Positions 1-7,103 of a DNA stretch of 7,557 bases are shown in pieces. Both the position numbers and the translations under genes were made by a program. Under the pieces are notes generated by a model. That model ran no database searches and was not told where the DNA came from. It worked only from the letters and a program-made list of their open reading frames with translations. The stretch is from Alphaproteobacteria bacterium. GTDB taxonomy: Bacteria > Pseudomonadota > Alphaproteobacteria > RF32 > CAG-239. How positions within the stretch are numbered: position 1 is the first letter of the stretch; every line of letters starts with the position of its first letter. The stretch is from the NCBI GenBank assembly GCA_017650255.1, contig JAGCFG010000150.1, forward strand, positions 1-7,557. The letters are read 5' to 3'.

Positions 1-644
1 TATCGCTTTTTTCCAAAACCAAGGCGCTGGAAGAAAAAATAGATACTTACCACGATAAACTTATCGATTCTGCCAATCTATTCGACAAAGCAATTAAAAC
101 CTTTCTTTTTTCCGACAATAGAGACGAACAAGCCTCTGTTACCAAACAAAGTAAAAAAATTGAACATAATGCCGACGAACTGCGTCGTGATATAGAAAAC
201 CAGCTTTATGCCCAAAATTTATTGCCCAACCTGCAAGCCGATATATTGCAGCTTGTCGAAAGTTTGGATAAAATCAACAACCATATCGATGAAGTTATCT
301 ATAAATTTTATGTTGAACAACCGGAAATCCACGAAGAATTTAAACCCAAATTAAAAGAACTTGGCCAACAAGTTGCCAACTGTTGCGAAAATATGGCCAT
401 AGCCTCACGCGCCTTCTTCAAAGACATCAGCATTGTACGTGACTACACTCATAAAGTGTATTTAATGGAACAAGAGTCAGACCGTACATATAACGACTTG
501 AAAAAAGCAATTTTTGCATCAAAACTCTCTCTTGCCAACAAACTCCAGCTCGACATTCTCATAACAGAAATTGCCGAAATTGCCGATATAGCCGAAGATT
601 GCGCCGATGAACTACTAATATTCACTATAAAAAGAGATATCTAA
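1..644 (+). CDS. DUF47/PhoU-like phosphate transport accessory protein (5'-partial)
   Basis: The reading frame is already open at base 3 and gives 213 visible residues before TAA at 642-644. The true start therefore lies just left of the window, and the in-frame TTG at 222 is internal. The protein is nearly all helical and charged with no membrane segment, as expected for the PhoU-like helical bundle of the DUF47 (YkaA-type) family. Family-like patches are a KKIEHNADELRRDI helix (visible residues 51-64), QLYAQNLLP (67-75), DILQLVESLDKI (80-91) and an acidic C-terminal helix around 185-205; the spaced Glu/Asp residues resemble the metal-binding positions of PhoU-type bundles. Family members are usually about 205-215 residues, so little is missing. 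Its stop overlaps the permease start (TAATG), which implies translational coupling. In known orfA-pit and ykaA-pit pairs such proteins accompany PiT transporters and probably modulate them. This role is inferred from context and family. Confidence 0.88.
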   Translation, partial: SLFSKTKALEEKIDTYHDKLIDSANLFDKAIKTFLFSDNRDEQASVTKQSKKIEHNADELRRDIENQLYAQNLLPNLQADILQLVESLDKINNHIDEVIYKFYVEQPEIHEEFKPKLKELGQQVANCCENMAIASRAFFKDISIVRDYTHKVYLMEQESDRTYNDLKKAIFASKLSLANKLQLDILITEIAEIADIAEDCADELLIFTIKRDI

Positions 645-1693
645 TGTTAGGATTCTTACTATTTTTAAGCAGCGGACTTTTTTTAGGCTGGTCACTGGGT
701 GCAAACGACGGAGCAACCATTTTTGGAACAGCCGTCGGCTCCAAAATGCTAAAATTTAAAACAGCAGCATTGACCGCAACAGCATTTGTTATAATAGGTG
801 CAGTTTTTGCCGGTAGCGGAACATCTTCAACCCTCAATAAACTCGGAACCATAAATGCCGTTGCCGGTGCCTTTATGGTCGAACTCTCTGCCGCCATCAC
901 CGTATATTTAATGGTGCGCACAAAAATAATTACATCAACATCACAGGCCATTGTCGGAGCCATTATCGGTTGGAACTTTTACAGCCTCAAAGCAACAAAT
1001 TACGCTCTTTTTTCCACCATTGCCGCAACTTGGGTAATCGGCCCTGTTTTAGCCAGTTTTTTCGCAATTTGCATATATTATATCTTAAAATCTTTCGTAA
1101 AAAAATGCAAAGTATCACTCCTAAAACAAGACGCCTATATCCGAATTGGCCTCATTTTATCCGGTGCTTTTTCCGCCTATGCTTTGGGGGCAAACAACAT
1201 TGCCAATGTAATGGGAGTTTTTATTCCTAGCAACTTGCTACAGCCACTACCCTTGCCATTTGGTCTATCACTGTCTTCCACACAAGTTTTATTTCTAATC
1301 GGAGCCATCGCCATCGGCACAGGTATATTTACCTATTCTCAAAAAAATATTGACACAATCAGCCGTAACATCACCCAAATCAGCCCCTTTACTGCATGGA
1401 TTGTCATAATTTCTCAATCACTGGTTCTTTTTATATTTGCTTCAACATCACTACACAACTTCTTGCTTGCACACAATCTGCCAACCATCCCTCTTGTTCC
1501 TGTTTCAAGTTCACAGGCTACTATAGGAGCAATTATGGGAATTGGCTTGCTTAAAGGCGGCCACTGCATAAACTGGCGGCTCATTTCACGCATGATAACA
1601 GGATGGATAGCTACTCCGCTCATCAGTGGTATCATTTGTTATATATCACTTTTTGTAATTGCCAATGTTTTCGGATTACAGGTTTATAAATAA
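644..1693 (+). CDS. pit: PiT-family low-affinity inorganic phosphate permease
   Basis: Inner-membrane inorganic phosphate transporter of the PiT family (PHO4 domain), normally coupled to protons, or to Na+ in some members. At 349 residues it resembles the short bacterial/archaeal form rather than the roughly 500-residue E. coli PitA. The sequence is hydrophobic throughout, with about 8-10 likely membrane segments. The internal duplication typical of the family is visible: GANDGATIFGTAVGS (residues 19-33) is echoed by GANNIANVMGVF (182-193), and TSTSQAIVGAIIGW (97-110) by SSSQATIGAIMGIGLLKGG (288-306). The ATG at 644 shares one base with the stop of the upstream DUF47 gene. A weak AAGAGA at 632-637 is the only Shine-Dalgarno-like sequence, so coupled re-initiation is plausible. 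No terminator follows; the gene stops 2 bases from the convergent rlmH stop. The family assignment is firm; ion coupling and substrate preference are inferred. Confidence 0.93.
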   Translation: MLGFLLFLSSGLFLGWSLGANDGATIFGTAVGSKMLKFKTAALTATAFVIIGAVFAGSGTSSTLNKLGTINAVAGAFMVELSAAITVYLMVRTKIITSTSQAIVGAIIGWNFYSLKATNYALFSTIAATWVIGPVLASFFAICIYYILKSFVKKCKVSLLKQDAYIRIGLILSGAFSAYALGANNIANVMGVFIPSNLLQPLPLPFGLSLSSTQVLFLIGAIAIGTGIFTYSQKNIDTISRNITQISPFTAWIVIISQSLVLFIFASTSLHNFLLAHNLPTIPLVPVSSSQATIGAIMGIGLLKGGHCINWRLISRMITGWIATPLISGIICYISLFVIANVFGLQVYK

Positions 1694-1695
1694 GT

Positions 1696-2136
1696 CTAAT
1701 CTCGGTGGTAAGGGTGACCGGCAATAATTGTCTGAATTCGATAAATTTGCTCCATCAAAACTGCCCTCATCAATATATGCGGCAAAGTCAATTTTCCAAA
1801 AGACAAAACCAAATCAGCCCTATCGCGTGTTGACTGCAAATGCCCGTCAGCTCCTCCAATCAAAAAACAAATTTCCGAACAACCATTTATCTGCCAATTT
1901 TCAATTTTTTCAGCAAGCTCACGGCTGCCGATATTCACGCCCCGCTCATCCAAAACAATCACTTTTGCGCCCTGCGGAATTACCGATTGCAAATATTTTG
2001 CCTCTTCCTCTTGGTTAGTATTATCTGCTTCTTTAATCATAACATCCCAGCCGGAGCGCTTTATATACTCATCAATCAACATTTTTTCCGGCGAATTTTT
2101 TTTACATTTTCCTATGGCTGCAATAACAATTTTCAT
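1696..2136 (-). CDS. rlmH: 23S rRNA (pseudouridine1915-N3)-methyltransferase RlmH
   Basis: SPOUT-class methyltransferase that, in characterised members, uses S-adenosylmethionine to methylate N3 of the pseudouridine at position 1915 in helix 69 of 23S rRNA, acting late on assembled 70S ribosomes. Length is 146 residues (E. coli 155). Family signatures are visible: KIVIAAIGK at the N-terminus, VLDERG (61-66), the SAM-site loop FLIGGADGH (91-99), LSFGKLTLPH (111-120) and the C-terminal HPYHR (141-145) that completes the trefoil-knot active site. ATG at 2136 is preceded by GTGAGGAAGAAAAT, a good Shine-Dalgarno site. In many bacteria rlmH directly follows rsfS. Here it lies on the same strand as rsfS but is separated from it by an opposite-strand gene and a terminator, so it must be transcribed from its own promoter in 2137-2226. 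Confidence 0.96.
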   Translation of the reverse strand: MKIVIAAIGKCKKNSPEKMLIDEYIKRSGWDVMIKEADNTNQEEEAKYLQSVIPQGAKVIVLDERGVNIGSRELAEKIENWQINGCSEICFLIGGADGHLQSTRDRADLVLSFGKLTLPHILMRAVLMEQIYRIQTIIAGHPYHRD

Positions 2137-2157
2137 ATTTTCTTCCTCACAATTTTA

Positions 2158-2185
2158 TTGCATTTTTAAACATCTATGGTATAAA
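2158..2185 (+). promoter_or_regulatory. Possible promoter of the 164-residue unknown gene
   Basis: TTGCAT (2158-2163), a 16-base spacer and TATAAA (2180-2185) precede the gene, giving a leader of roughly 35 bases. The -10 box is good (5 of 6); the -35 is weak (3 of 6). The boxes overlap the proposed rlmH promoter on the other strand, so the two divergent promoters would compete if both are real. Confidence 0.38.
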
Positions 2186-2193
2186 GACGGCAA
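2165..2193 (-). promoter_or_regulatory. Possible rlmH promoter
   Basis: On the minus strand TTGCCG (2188-2193) is followed after 17 bases by TTTAAA (2165-2170), each matching 4 of 6 sigma-70 consensus positions. It would give a leader of about 20 bases containing the rlmH GAGG site. Some promoter must exist here, because the upstream neighbour is divergent and rsfS transcripts meet a terminator at 2724-2763. The exact boxes are inferred by eye. Confidence 0.35.
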
Positions 2194-2226
2194 TAAATCG
2201 ACATTATTCATCAAAATTATTATAAC

Positions 2227-2721
2227 ATGGAAAAATTAAAAAATTTCTTTAAAAAACTGTTTTGCAAAAAAAACAGCAAAACAGGACTGGCCGTGATATT
2301 ATGTGAACTCCCGGCCCTCATTGTCCACCCCTTTGACTTGATGGAAAGTCTGGGAATTGCAATCGCTTACAACACAAAAAAGCCGGTTGCAATTAACAGT
2401 GACGAACTCTTGCAGTTTGCCCTGTATGACAACCAGGACGAATTCATCGGAACCTTTTTCGGAGTTGAAAGAGAAGGCCGTTACTTCGGCAACATCATCG
2501 GCTCAGACGAAATCATCGCCTGTGACAAAGAAACTTTCAAACCCAAAACCACCGACGAAATCGTGTACCCCATGGACAAGGGCTACACTTTGGTAGCAAA
2601 ATTCAAAAGTCCGGAAATTTTTCCGATAGAGTTTCGCCACAACAAAATCGCAGTCCACAAATTCGATGAGGAAACAACAATTTGTCAGGCATTAGATTAC
2701 GCGCTTGCCTACACAGAATGA
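2227..2721 (+). CDS. Hypothetical protein, 164 residues, family not recognised
   Basis: I do not recognise this protein. It opens with a very basic stretch (MEKLKNFFKKLFCKKNSK, residues 1-18), followed by a moderately hydrophobic segment (about 20-46) that is too interrupted by charged residues and prolines to be a convincing membrane helix. The rest is an acidic mixed alpha/beta sequence. The basic N-terminus could favour membrane-surface or nucleic-acid contact, but that is only inference. Evidence that it is a real gene: native-looking codon use, no competing frame of similar quality, a candidate promoter just upstream and a strong terminator immediately after TGA at 2719-2721. No clear Shine-Dalgarno site precedes ATG 2227 (the leader reads AAAATTATTATAAC), so initiation may be weak or rely on an unstructured AT-rich leader. 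It sits on the opposite strand between rsfS and rlmH, which are normally adjacent. Confidence 0.75.
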   Translation: MEKLKNFFKKLFCKKNSKTGLAVILCELPALIVHPFDLMESLGIAIAYNTKKPVAINSDELLQFALYDNQDEFIGTFFGVEREGRYFGNIIGSDEIIACDKETFKPKTTDEIVYPMDKGYTLVAKFKSPEIFPIEFRHNKIAVHKFDEETTICQALDYALAYTE

Positions 2722-2723
2722 AA

Positions 2724-2763
2724 AAAAAGCAGCTTTCTCTAAAACTAAAGAAAGCTGCTTTTT
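2724..2763. terminator. Bidirectional intrinsic terminator between unknown gene and rsfS
   Basis: A perfect 15-base inverted repeat, 2724-2738 against 2749-2763, with a 10-base loop (CTAAAACTAA). The GC-containing core is GCAGCTTTCT/AGAAAGCTGC, with A-runs on the left and T-runs on the right, so either strand yields a hairpin followed by U residues. It begins 2 bases after the stop of the + strand unknown gene and lies 16 bases beyond the rsfS stop on the - strand, so it can end both convergent transcripts. Confidence 0.9.
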
Positions 2764-2779
2764 CGTTTGGAATACAAAA

Positions 2780-3121
2780 CTATTCCTCTCTCATATTGGC
2801 AATAGCCTGCCACATTTTCTCAAGATTATAAAAATTTCTGACTTCCGGACGAAAAATATGAACAATCACATCATAAGCATCAATCAAAACCCAATCCCCC
2901 CGAGTCTCGCCCTCGCTAACCGACTTATATCCGGCAGCTTTCAAATTTTCTTGCACTCTTTGCGCCAAAGATATCACATGCCTGTCCGAATTTCCGGAAG
3001 CAATAACCATTTCGTTGGCAATTGAAGTTTTTCCACGCAAATCAATTACGACAACATCTTCCGCTTTACCATCTTCCAGCGAATTTTTTACAATATCCAA
3101 AATCTCATTCTCTTTTTTCAT
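2780..3121 (-). CDS. rsfS: Ribosomal silencing factor RsfS
   Basis: RsfS (formerly RsfA, Iojap/DUF143 family) binds ribosomal protein L14 on the 50S subunit and blocks joining with 30S, reducing translation during starvation. The 113-residue length is normal. Visible family blocks are VVVIDLRGKTSIANEMVIAS (residues 23-42) with GNSDRHV following, GETRGDWVLIDAYDVIVHIF (71-90) and RPEVRNFYNLEKMW (91-104). ATG at 3121 has AGGAACAGG upstream. The start lies 16 bases past the obgE stop, indicating co-transcription with obgE; the pair combines 50S assembly control and 50S silencing. In many bacteria nadD precedes rsfS and rlmH follows it; here neither is adjacent. Transcription probably ends at the 2724-2763 hairpin. 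Confidence 0.96.
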   Translation of the reverse strand: MKKENEILDIVKNSLEDGKAEDVVVIDLRGKTSIANEMVIASGNSDRHVISLAQRVQENLKAAGYKSVSEGETRGDWVLIDAYDVIVHIFRPEVRNFYNLEKMWQAIANMREE

Positions 3122-3137
3122 TTAACCTGTTCCTTTT

Positions 3138-4262
<1,125 letters not shown>

Positions 4263-4514
4263 TTATTCCGTAACAACGGAAACAAAAGTCTTATCGCCGG
4301 ATTTTCTAAACTCGACTTTGCCCTCAACCAAAGCAAAAATAGTATGATCTTTTCCAAGACCGACATTTTCACCCGGATGATATTTTGTTCCACGTTGGCG
4401 AATAATGATATTTCCGGCAACAACAGACTGACCACCGGACTTTTTCAAACCCAAACGACGTCCTTCGGTATCGCGTCCGTTAGCACTGCTACCACCTGAC
4501 TTCTTATGTGCCAT
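4263..4514 (-). CDS. rpmA: 50S ribosomal protein L27
   Basis: Structural protein of the large subunit whose N-terminus reaches the peptidyl-transferase centre. The 83 residues show the family signature: [20 protein letters not shown] at the N-terminus (1-20) and the conserved [20 protein letters not shown] (36-55). It has no N-terminal extension of the cleaved Firmicute type. ATG at 4514 is preceded by AAAGGAGATTGAATT, a strong Shine-Dalgarno site. It lies 30 bases after rplU, in the usual rplU-rpmA order, and is followed by the hairpin at 4211-4242 before obgE. Confidence 0.98.
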   Translation of the reverse strand: MAHKKSGGSSANGRDTEGRRLGLKKSGGQSVVAGNIIIRQRGTKYHPGENVGLGKDHTIFALVEGKVEFRKSGDKTFVSVVTE

Positions 4515-4544
4515 AATTCAATCTCCTTTACAAAACTTCACTAA

Positions 4545-4841
4545 TTAGGCAATTTCAGCAATTTTCACAATTGTGATATTTTGTCTGTGGCCGTTTTTGC
4601 GACGATAATTTTGTCTTCTTTTCTTTTTGAAAACAATAACCTTATCAGCCTTAGCCTGTTTAACAATAGTTGCCTTCACAGATGCACCGGAAACCAATGG
4701 TGTTCCAACTACATCATCTTTTGCCAACACTTCGCTGAAAACAACACTGCTGCCTTCTTCTCCGGCGATTTTTTCAATCTTTACAATATCACCGGTGCTT
4801 ACTTTATATTGTTTTCCGCCTGTTCTAATTATTGCGTACAT
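4545..4841 (-). CDS. rplU: 50S ribosomal protein L21
   Basis: Large-subunit protein that binds 23S rRNA. Length is 98 residues (about 103 in E. coli). The start MYAIIRTGGKQYKV (1-14) and the basic rRNA-binding block FKKKRRQNYRRKNGHRQNIT (71-90) are diagnostic. ATG at 4841 has AGGTGA about 8 bases upstream. It is the first gene of the rplU-rpmA-(obgE-rsfS) transcription unit, behind the promoter at 4888-4915. Its sequence has no alphaproteobacterial C-terminal extension of the long L21 type. Confidence 0.98.
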   Translation of the reverse strand: MYAIIRTGGKQYKVSTGDIVKIEKIAGEEGSSVVFSEVLAKDDVVGTPLVSGASVKATIVKQAKADKVIVFKKKRRQNYRRKNGHRQNITIVKIAEIA

Positions 4842-4887
4842 TTTACTTCACCTAAAATCTTTATTTAAACACAAAACGTTGCCTTGC

Positions 4888-4915
4888 AATATACATAACT
4901 TTTTTATCCTGTCAA
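4888..4915 (-). promoter_or_regulatory. Sigma-70-type promoter of the rplU operon
   Basis: On the minus strand a perfect TTGACA (4910-4915), a 16-base spacer (4894-4909) and TATATT (4888-4893, 5 of 6) lie in the 92-base gap upstream of rplU. Transcription would start near 4880, giving a leader of about 40 bases that carries the AGGTGA ribosome-binding site. This is the best promoter match in the window, as expected for ribosomal protein genes. No hairpin in the leader is evident by eye. Confidence 0.8.
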
Positions 4916-4933
4916 CTACATTTTCAATAAAAA

Positions 4934-5443
4934 TTAACTATTTTTCCTTTTATTCAAAAACCGATACAGTTCCGGACGCATAAAACGCCCCTGCCAAACT
5001 CCTTTTTTATTGACTTTTGCCTGCTTTTCCAAAGACAAATACTTATCACCTTCTTCTCTGTATGGCAAAGCCCAACCGGCTCTTATCATCTCTGCATTAA
5101 GATTCACATCTCCGGCAAAGCACACACTCAAACTGCGCTCATAAATATCTTTCGATTCTTCCTCACACCTAACTTGTTGTGTACCGATCAAATCTTCCAA
5201 ATATCTTTTTGCTTCAATACCGCAATCATACTTTTGGTGCTTTGCATTGTAGCAAAATTGCCGATATTCCGGCGAGTCGATTCCCAACAACCTGATTCTC
5301 TTCTCCCCAAGCTCCAAACTGTCCCCATCAACAACATGCACTTTTTCACCGGCACTCACCTGTATAATATCCTTCGGCAAAATATAAGAAGACAAAAGCA
5401 CCAACACCAAAACCGACAAAACTTTCACAATTTTTGAGTTCAT
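4934..5443 (-). CDS. Exported thermonuclease-family (SNase-like) nuclease
   Basis: Staphylococcal-nuclease-fold protein, 169 residues, predicted to cleave DNA/RNA with Ca2+ outside the cytoplasm. Residues 1-23 form a hydrophobic N-terminal signal or anchor (KIVKVLSVLVLVLLSSYIL). The SNase domain follows: VHVVDGDSLELGEKRIRLLG (35-54), then IDSPE and YERSL. The catalytic set by family alignment is intact: Arg51 (as Arg35 of the staphylococcal enzyme), Asp41 and Asp56 (metal site), Glu59 (Glu43) and Arg103 (Arg87). LNAEMIRAGWA (115-125) and KKGVW (146-150) are also typical. Cysteines 64/74 and 93/108 could form disulfides in the periplasm. ATG at 5443 has a strong CGGAGG upstream. It is monocistronic or reads through toward rplU: no terminator is visible in the 92-base gap. 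Substrate and physiological role (nutrient scavenging or other) are not shown by the sequence. Confidence 0.92.
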   Translation of the reverse strand: MNSKIVKVLSVLVLVLLSSYILPKDIIQVSAGEKVHVVDGDSLELGEKRIRLLGIDSPEYRQFCYNAKHQKYDCGIEAKRYLEDLIGTQQVRCEEESKDIYERSLSVCFAGDVNLNAEMIRAGWALPYREEGDKYLSLEKQAKVNKKGVWQGRFMRPELYRFLNKRKNS

Positions 5444-5472
5444 TCCAACCTCCGATACTTAAAAACCACCCC

Positions 5473-5501
5473 AATATACAATTTAAATCTTGTTTAATAA
5501 A
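5473..5501 (-). promoter_or_regulatory. Possible nuclease gene promoter
   Basis: On the minus strand a -10 match TATATT (5473-5478) sits about 30 bases before the nuclease start, with a weak TTTATT 17 bases further upstream (5496-5501, 3 of 6). The 135-base divergent gap between the nuclease and lipoprotein genes must hold both promoters. It is very AT-rich, so such matches are partly expected by chance. Confidence 0.3.
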
Positions 5502-5552
5502 CTTAAAAAAAACTTGGTTGTTCAATAATTTTATCTTATCATGTGATGTAAT

Positions 5553-5558
5553 TATAAT
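5553..5558 (+). promoter_or_regulatory. -10 box candidate for the lipoprotein gene
   Basis: A perfect TATAAT lies about 20 bases upstream of the GTG start. There is no good -35: the best-placed hexamer at 17-base spacing is TTTATC (5530-5535). Use of this box would give a leader of about 15 bases that still includes AAGGA at 5566-5570. The AT-rich context makes a chance match possible. Confidence 0.4.
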
Positions 5559-5578
5559 TTTGCATAAGGATATATACC

Positions 5579-6445
5579 GTGTCTAGATTAAAGTTTTTCA
5601 CTGTGCTTATCTTTCCCCTTTTGGCTCTCTGCGGCTGTCACTTTTGGAACCGTAGCGTACAAGATGTATTGAATGACCCTTTCGATAGAGAAGCAATGAT
5701 GGTAAAACGCAGAGTCCACATGGCTCCTTTACAAATGCCGCGCAACATTGTTGTTTGCCGCAACAAACAATGCGCTCCGCTAAAGCTGTCAATGTCCAAA
5801 GAATATATATATAACAGCCTTGTACAACTTTTGCAAAATAACAACAACCAAAAAGCCTTACTCTGCGCCGCAGACGCCGGCTCGCACAATTGTTACGCTC
5901 ACTACGTATCCGTTCCGATTACGGTCGGCATAACTCCGGCTTATATGTATATCGATTCGGTAAAAATATCCGATGTCAGCATCAACAAAACCACTCGGTC
6001 GGTCAATTTGTGGCTGAATTATAATGTTTCATACAATGGTCAGGTTCCCGATTGCACCCCCGACAAAACCTTGTTCTTCGTCAAAAACTCCGAAAATATC
6101 GTGATGGAAGACCACGGCTATCAATGCAAAATGACCACAATCGGCACCACCGCCATCAAACACCTGTTCTTGGTTGACTATATAGATTTAGACTATGGCT
6201 TTATCGGCGGCTATTACTCAATTGGTCTTTCCGGTCCTGCCTACGGCGGCGGAAGCGGCTATATGCTGTTGAGACTGAATGATACTGCAACCGCACCAAA
6301 AGCTGTCTTGCCTTTGCCGAAGATGGAAGACGAACAAAGACCATCAAGCGTAAAAGCAAAAATAAAAGAATACCTTGCTGCCCCCAAAAACACGGATACT
6401 CCAGACAAAGGTGATGTCAAGGTATTTCCGATTGAAAAGAAATAA
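5579..6445 (+). CDS. Putative lipoprotein of unknown function, 288 residues
   Basis: I do not recognise the family. The start is GTG at 5579, chosen because AAGGA (5566-5570) sits 8 bases upstream and the frame then opens directly with a signal peptide: SRLK, a hydrophobic core (FFTVLIFPLLAL) and the lipobox L17-C18-G19-C20, predicting lipidation at Cys20. The second mature residue is His, so no Asp+2 inner-membrane retention signal is seen; outer-membrane sorting is possible. Mature cysteines at 60/65, 96/105, 159/183 suggest up to three periplasmic disulfides. The middle is beta-rich with alternating hydrophobics (about 108-205), then a Gly/Tyr-rich segment (208-228), and a Lys/Pro-rich, probably disordered tail (about 235-288). 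It stands alone on the + strand with its own terminator, divergent from the nuclease gene; the neighbours do not reveal a role. Confidence 0.85.
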   Translation: MSRLKFFTVLIFPLLALCGCHFWNRSVQDVLNDPFDREAMMVKRRVHMAPLQMPRNIVVCRNKQCAPLKLSMSKEYIYNSLVQLLQNNNNQKALLCAADAGSHNCYAHYVSVPITVGITPAYMYIDSVKISDVSINKTTRSVNLWLNYNVSYNGQVPDCTPDKTLFFVKNSENIVMEDHGYQCKMTTIGTTAIKHLFLVDYIDLDYGFIGGYYSIGLSGPAYGGGSGYMLLRLNDTATAPKAVLPLPKMEDEQRPSSVKAKIKEYLAAPKNTDTPDKGDVKVFPIEKK

Positions 6446-6450
6446 ACAAC

Positions 6451-6480
6451 AAAAAACTCCGCAATCTGCGGAGTTTTTTT
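6451..6480. terminator. Bidirectional intrinsic terminator after the lipoprotein gene
   Basis: AAAAAACTCCGCA (6451-6463) pairs with TGCGGAGTTTTTT (6467-6479) across a short loop, and a T-run continues on the + strand. The GC core CTCCGCA/TGCGGAG starts 11 bases after the lipoprotein stop at 6445. On the - strand the A-run becomes a U-run, so it can also end the convergent gene that stops at 6499. Confidence 0.9.
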
Positions 6481-6498
6481 TATAAATCAGCTTTTAGA

Positions 6499-7026
6499 TC
6501 AGTAGCTTTTTACATCAGAATGAGTTGTAGTTTGAACAAAATCGGATTTTGATTTGGTCTCATTTGCTTTTTTCTCTGCCTTTTGTGCATAATGTTTATC
6601 AAAATTCGCTTGCAATTCTTCAATACCTTCCTCGCGAACACCTAGAGCTCTCCCCAACTCATGTCCAAATTTCCATGTTTCAACTAAATAATTTCTAACA
6701 GAAGCAATATTAGATGGAAAACTATAAACGTTAGACATATCAAGGTTCTTATACTTTTCATCATTACTTTTATATAACTTGAATTTTCTTTCCATACTGT
6801 TGAACATCTTTTCACTTAAAGGCTTTCCTGTCCTATCCATTTCCGCCTGCAAAGCTCGCCCCAAAACTTCAGCATGTTCAGCCAACGAGCGGCTCATAGA
6901 ATTTTCATCCTTAAAATTATCAGTACCTTTTTCAACCTTATCATCTCTATACTGATAAGGATGCGCCTCAATGCCATCAAAAAATTCTTTAGATTTTTTA
7001 GACAATACTCTATCCAATAACTTCAT
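6499..7026 (-). CDS. Hypothetical protein, 175 residues, family not recognised
   Basis: I do not recognise this protein. It is hydrophilic and highly charged, with no signal peptide, membrane segment or cysteine, so it is probably cytoplasmic and largely helical. Two helical patches share a similar core: HAEVLGRALQ (residues 51-60) and GHELGRALGV (121-130), with LGRAL common to both, possibly an internal repeat. Residues 145-175 are a Lys/Ser/Thr-rich, probably disordered tail. ATG at 7026 is preceded by TAAGGAG at good distance, and a well-matched promoter lies at 7061-7089, which together support a genuinely expressed gene. It is downstream of the partial gene on the same strand but has its own promoter. 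Transcription probably ends at the hairpin 6451-6480. The function cannot be inferred from its neighbours. Confidence 0.8.
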   Translation of the reverse strand: MKLLDRVLSKKSKEFFDGIEAHPYQYRDDKVEKGTDNFKDENSMSRSLAEHAEVLGRALQAEMDRTGKPLSEKMFNSMERKFKLYKSNDEKYKNLDMSNVYSFPSNIASVRNYLVETWKFGHELGRALGVREEGIEELQANFDKHYAQKAEKKANETKSKSDFVQTTTHSDVKSY

Positions 7027-7060
7027 TTTTCTTCTCCTTACAAATTAGCAACATAAGCAA

Positions 7061-7089
7061 AGCATATCACATAACTTAATTTTTGTCCA
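7061..7089 (-). promoter_or_regulatory. Sigma-70-type promoter of the 175-residue unknown gene
   Basis: On the minus strand TGGACA (7084-7089, 5 of 6) is separated by exactly 17 bases from TATGCT (7061-7066, 4 of 6). Transcription would start near 7054, giving a leader of about 28 bases with AAGGAG at 7034-7039. It fills the 77-base gap between the two rightmost genes. Confidence 0.65.
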
Positions 7090-7103
7090 GTTTTTACTTT
7101 GCC

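Noticed and set aside
222..644. TTG at 222 as the start of the DUF47-like protein
   Set aside because: The frame is open back to the left edge and the upstream codons encode expected family sequence, including the KKIEHNADELRRDI helix, so the gene is simply cut by the window.
1709..1727. Short CGGT/ACCG inverted repeat as a pit terminator
   Set aside because: The stem is only 4 bases, has no T-run and lies inside the conserved C-terminal codons of rlmH.
1728..2169. Two + strand frames opposite rlmH
   Set aside because: Antisense to a clear RlmH with complete family motifs; no supporting start signals.
2705..3025. 106-codon + strand frame running through the terminator and opposite rsfS
   Set aside because: It starts within the end of the unknown gene, crosses a strong terminator and is antisense to conserved rsfS.
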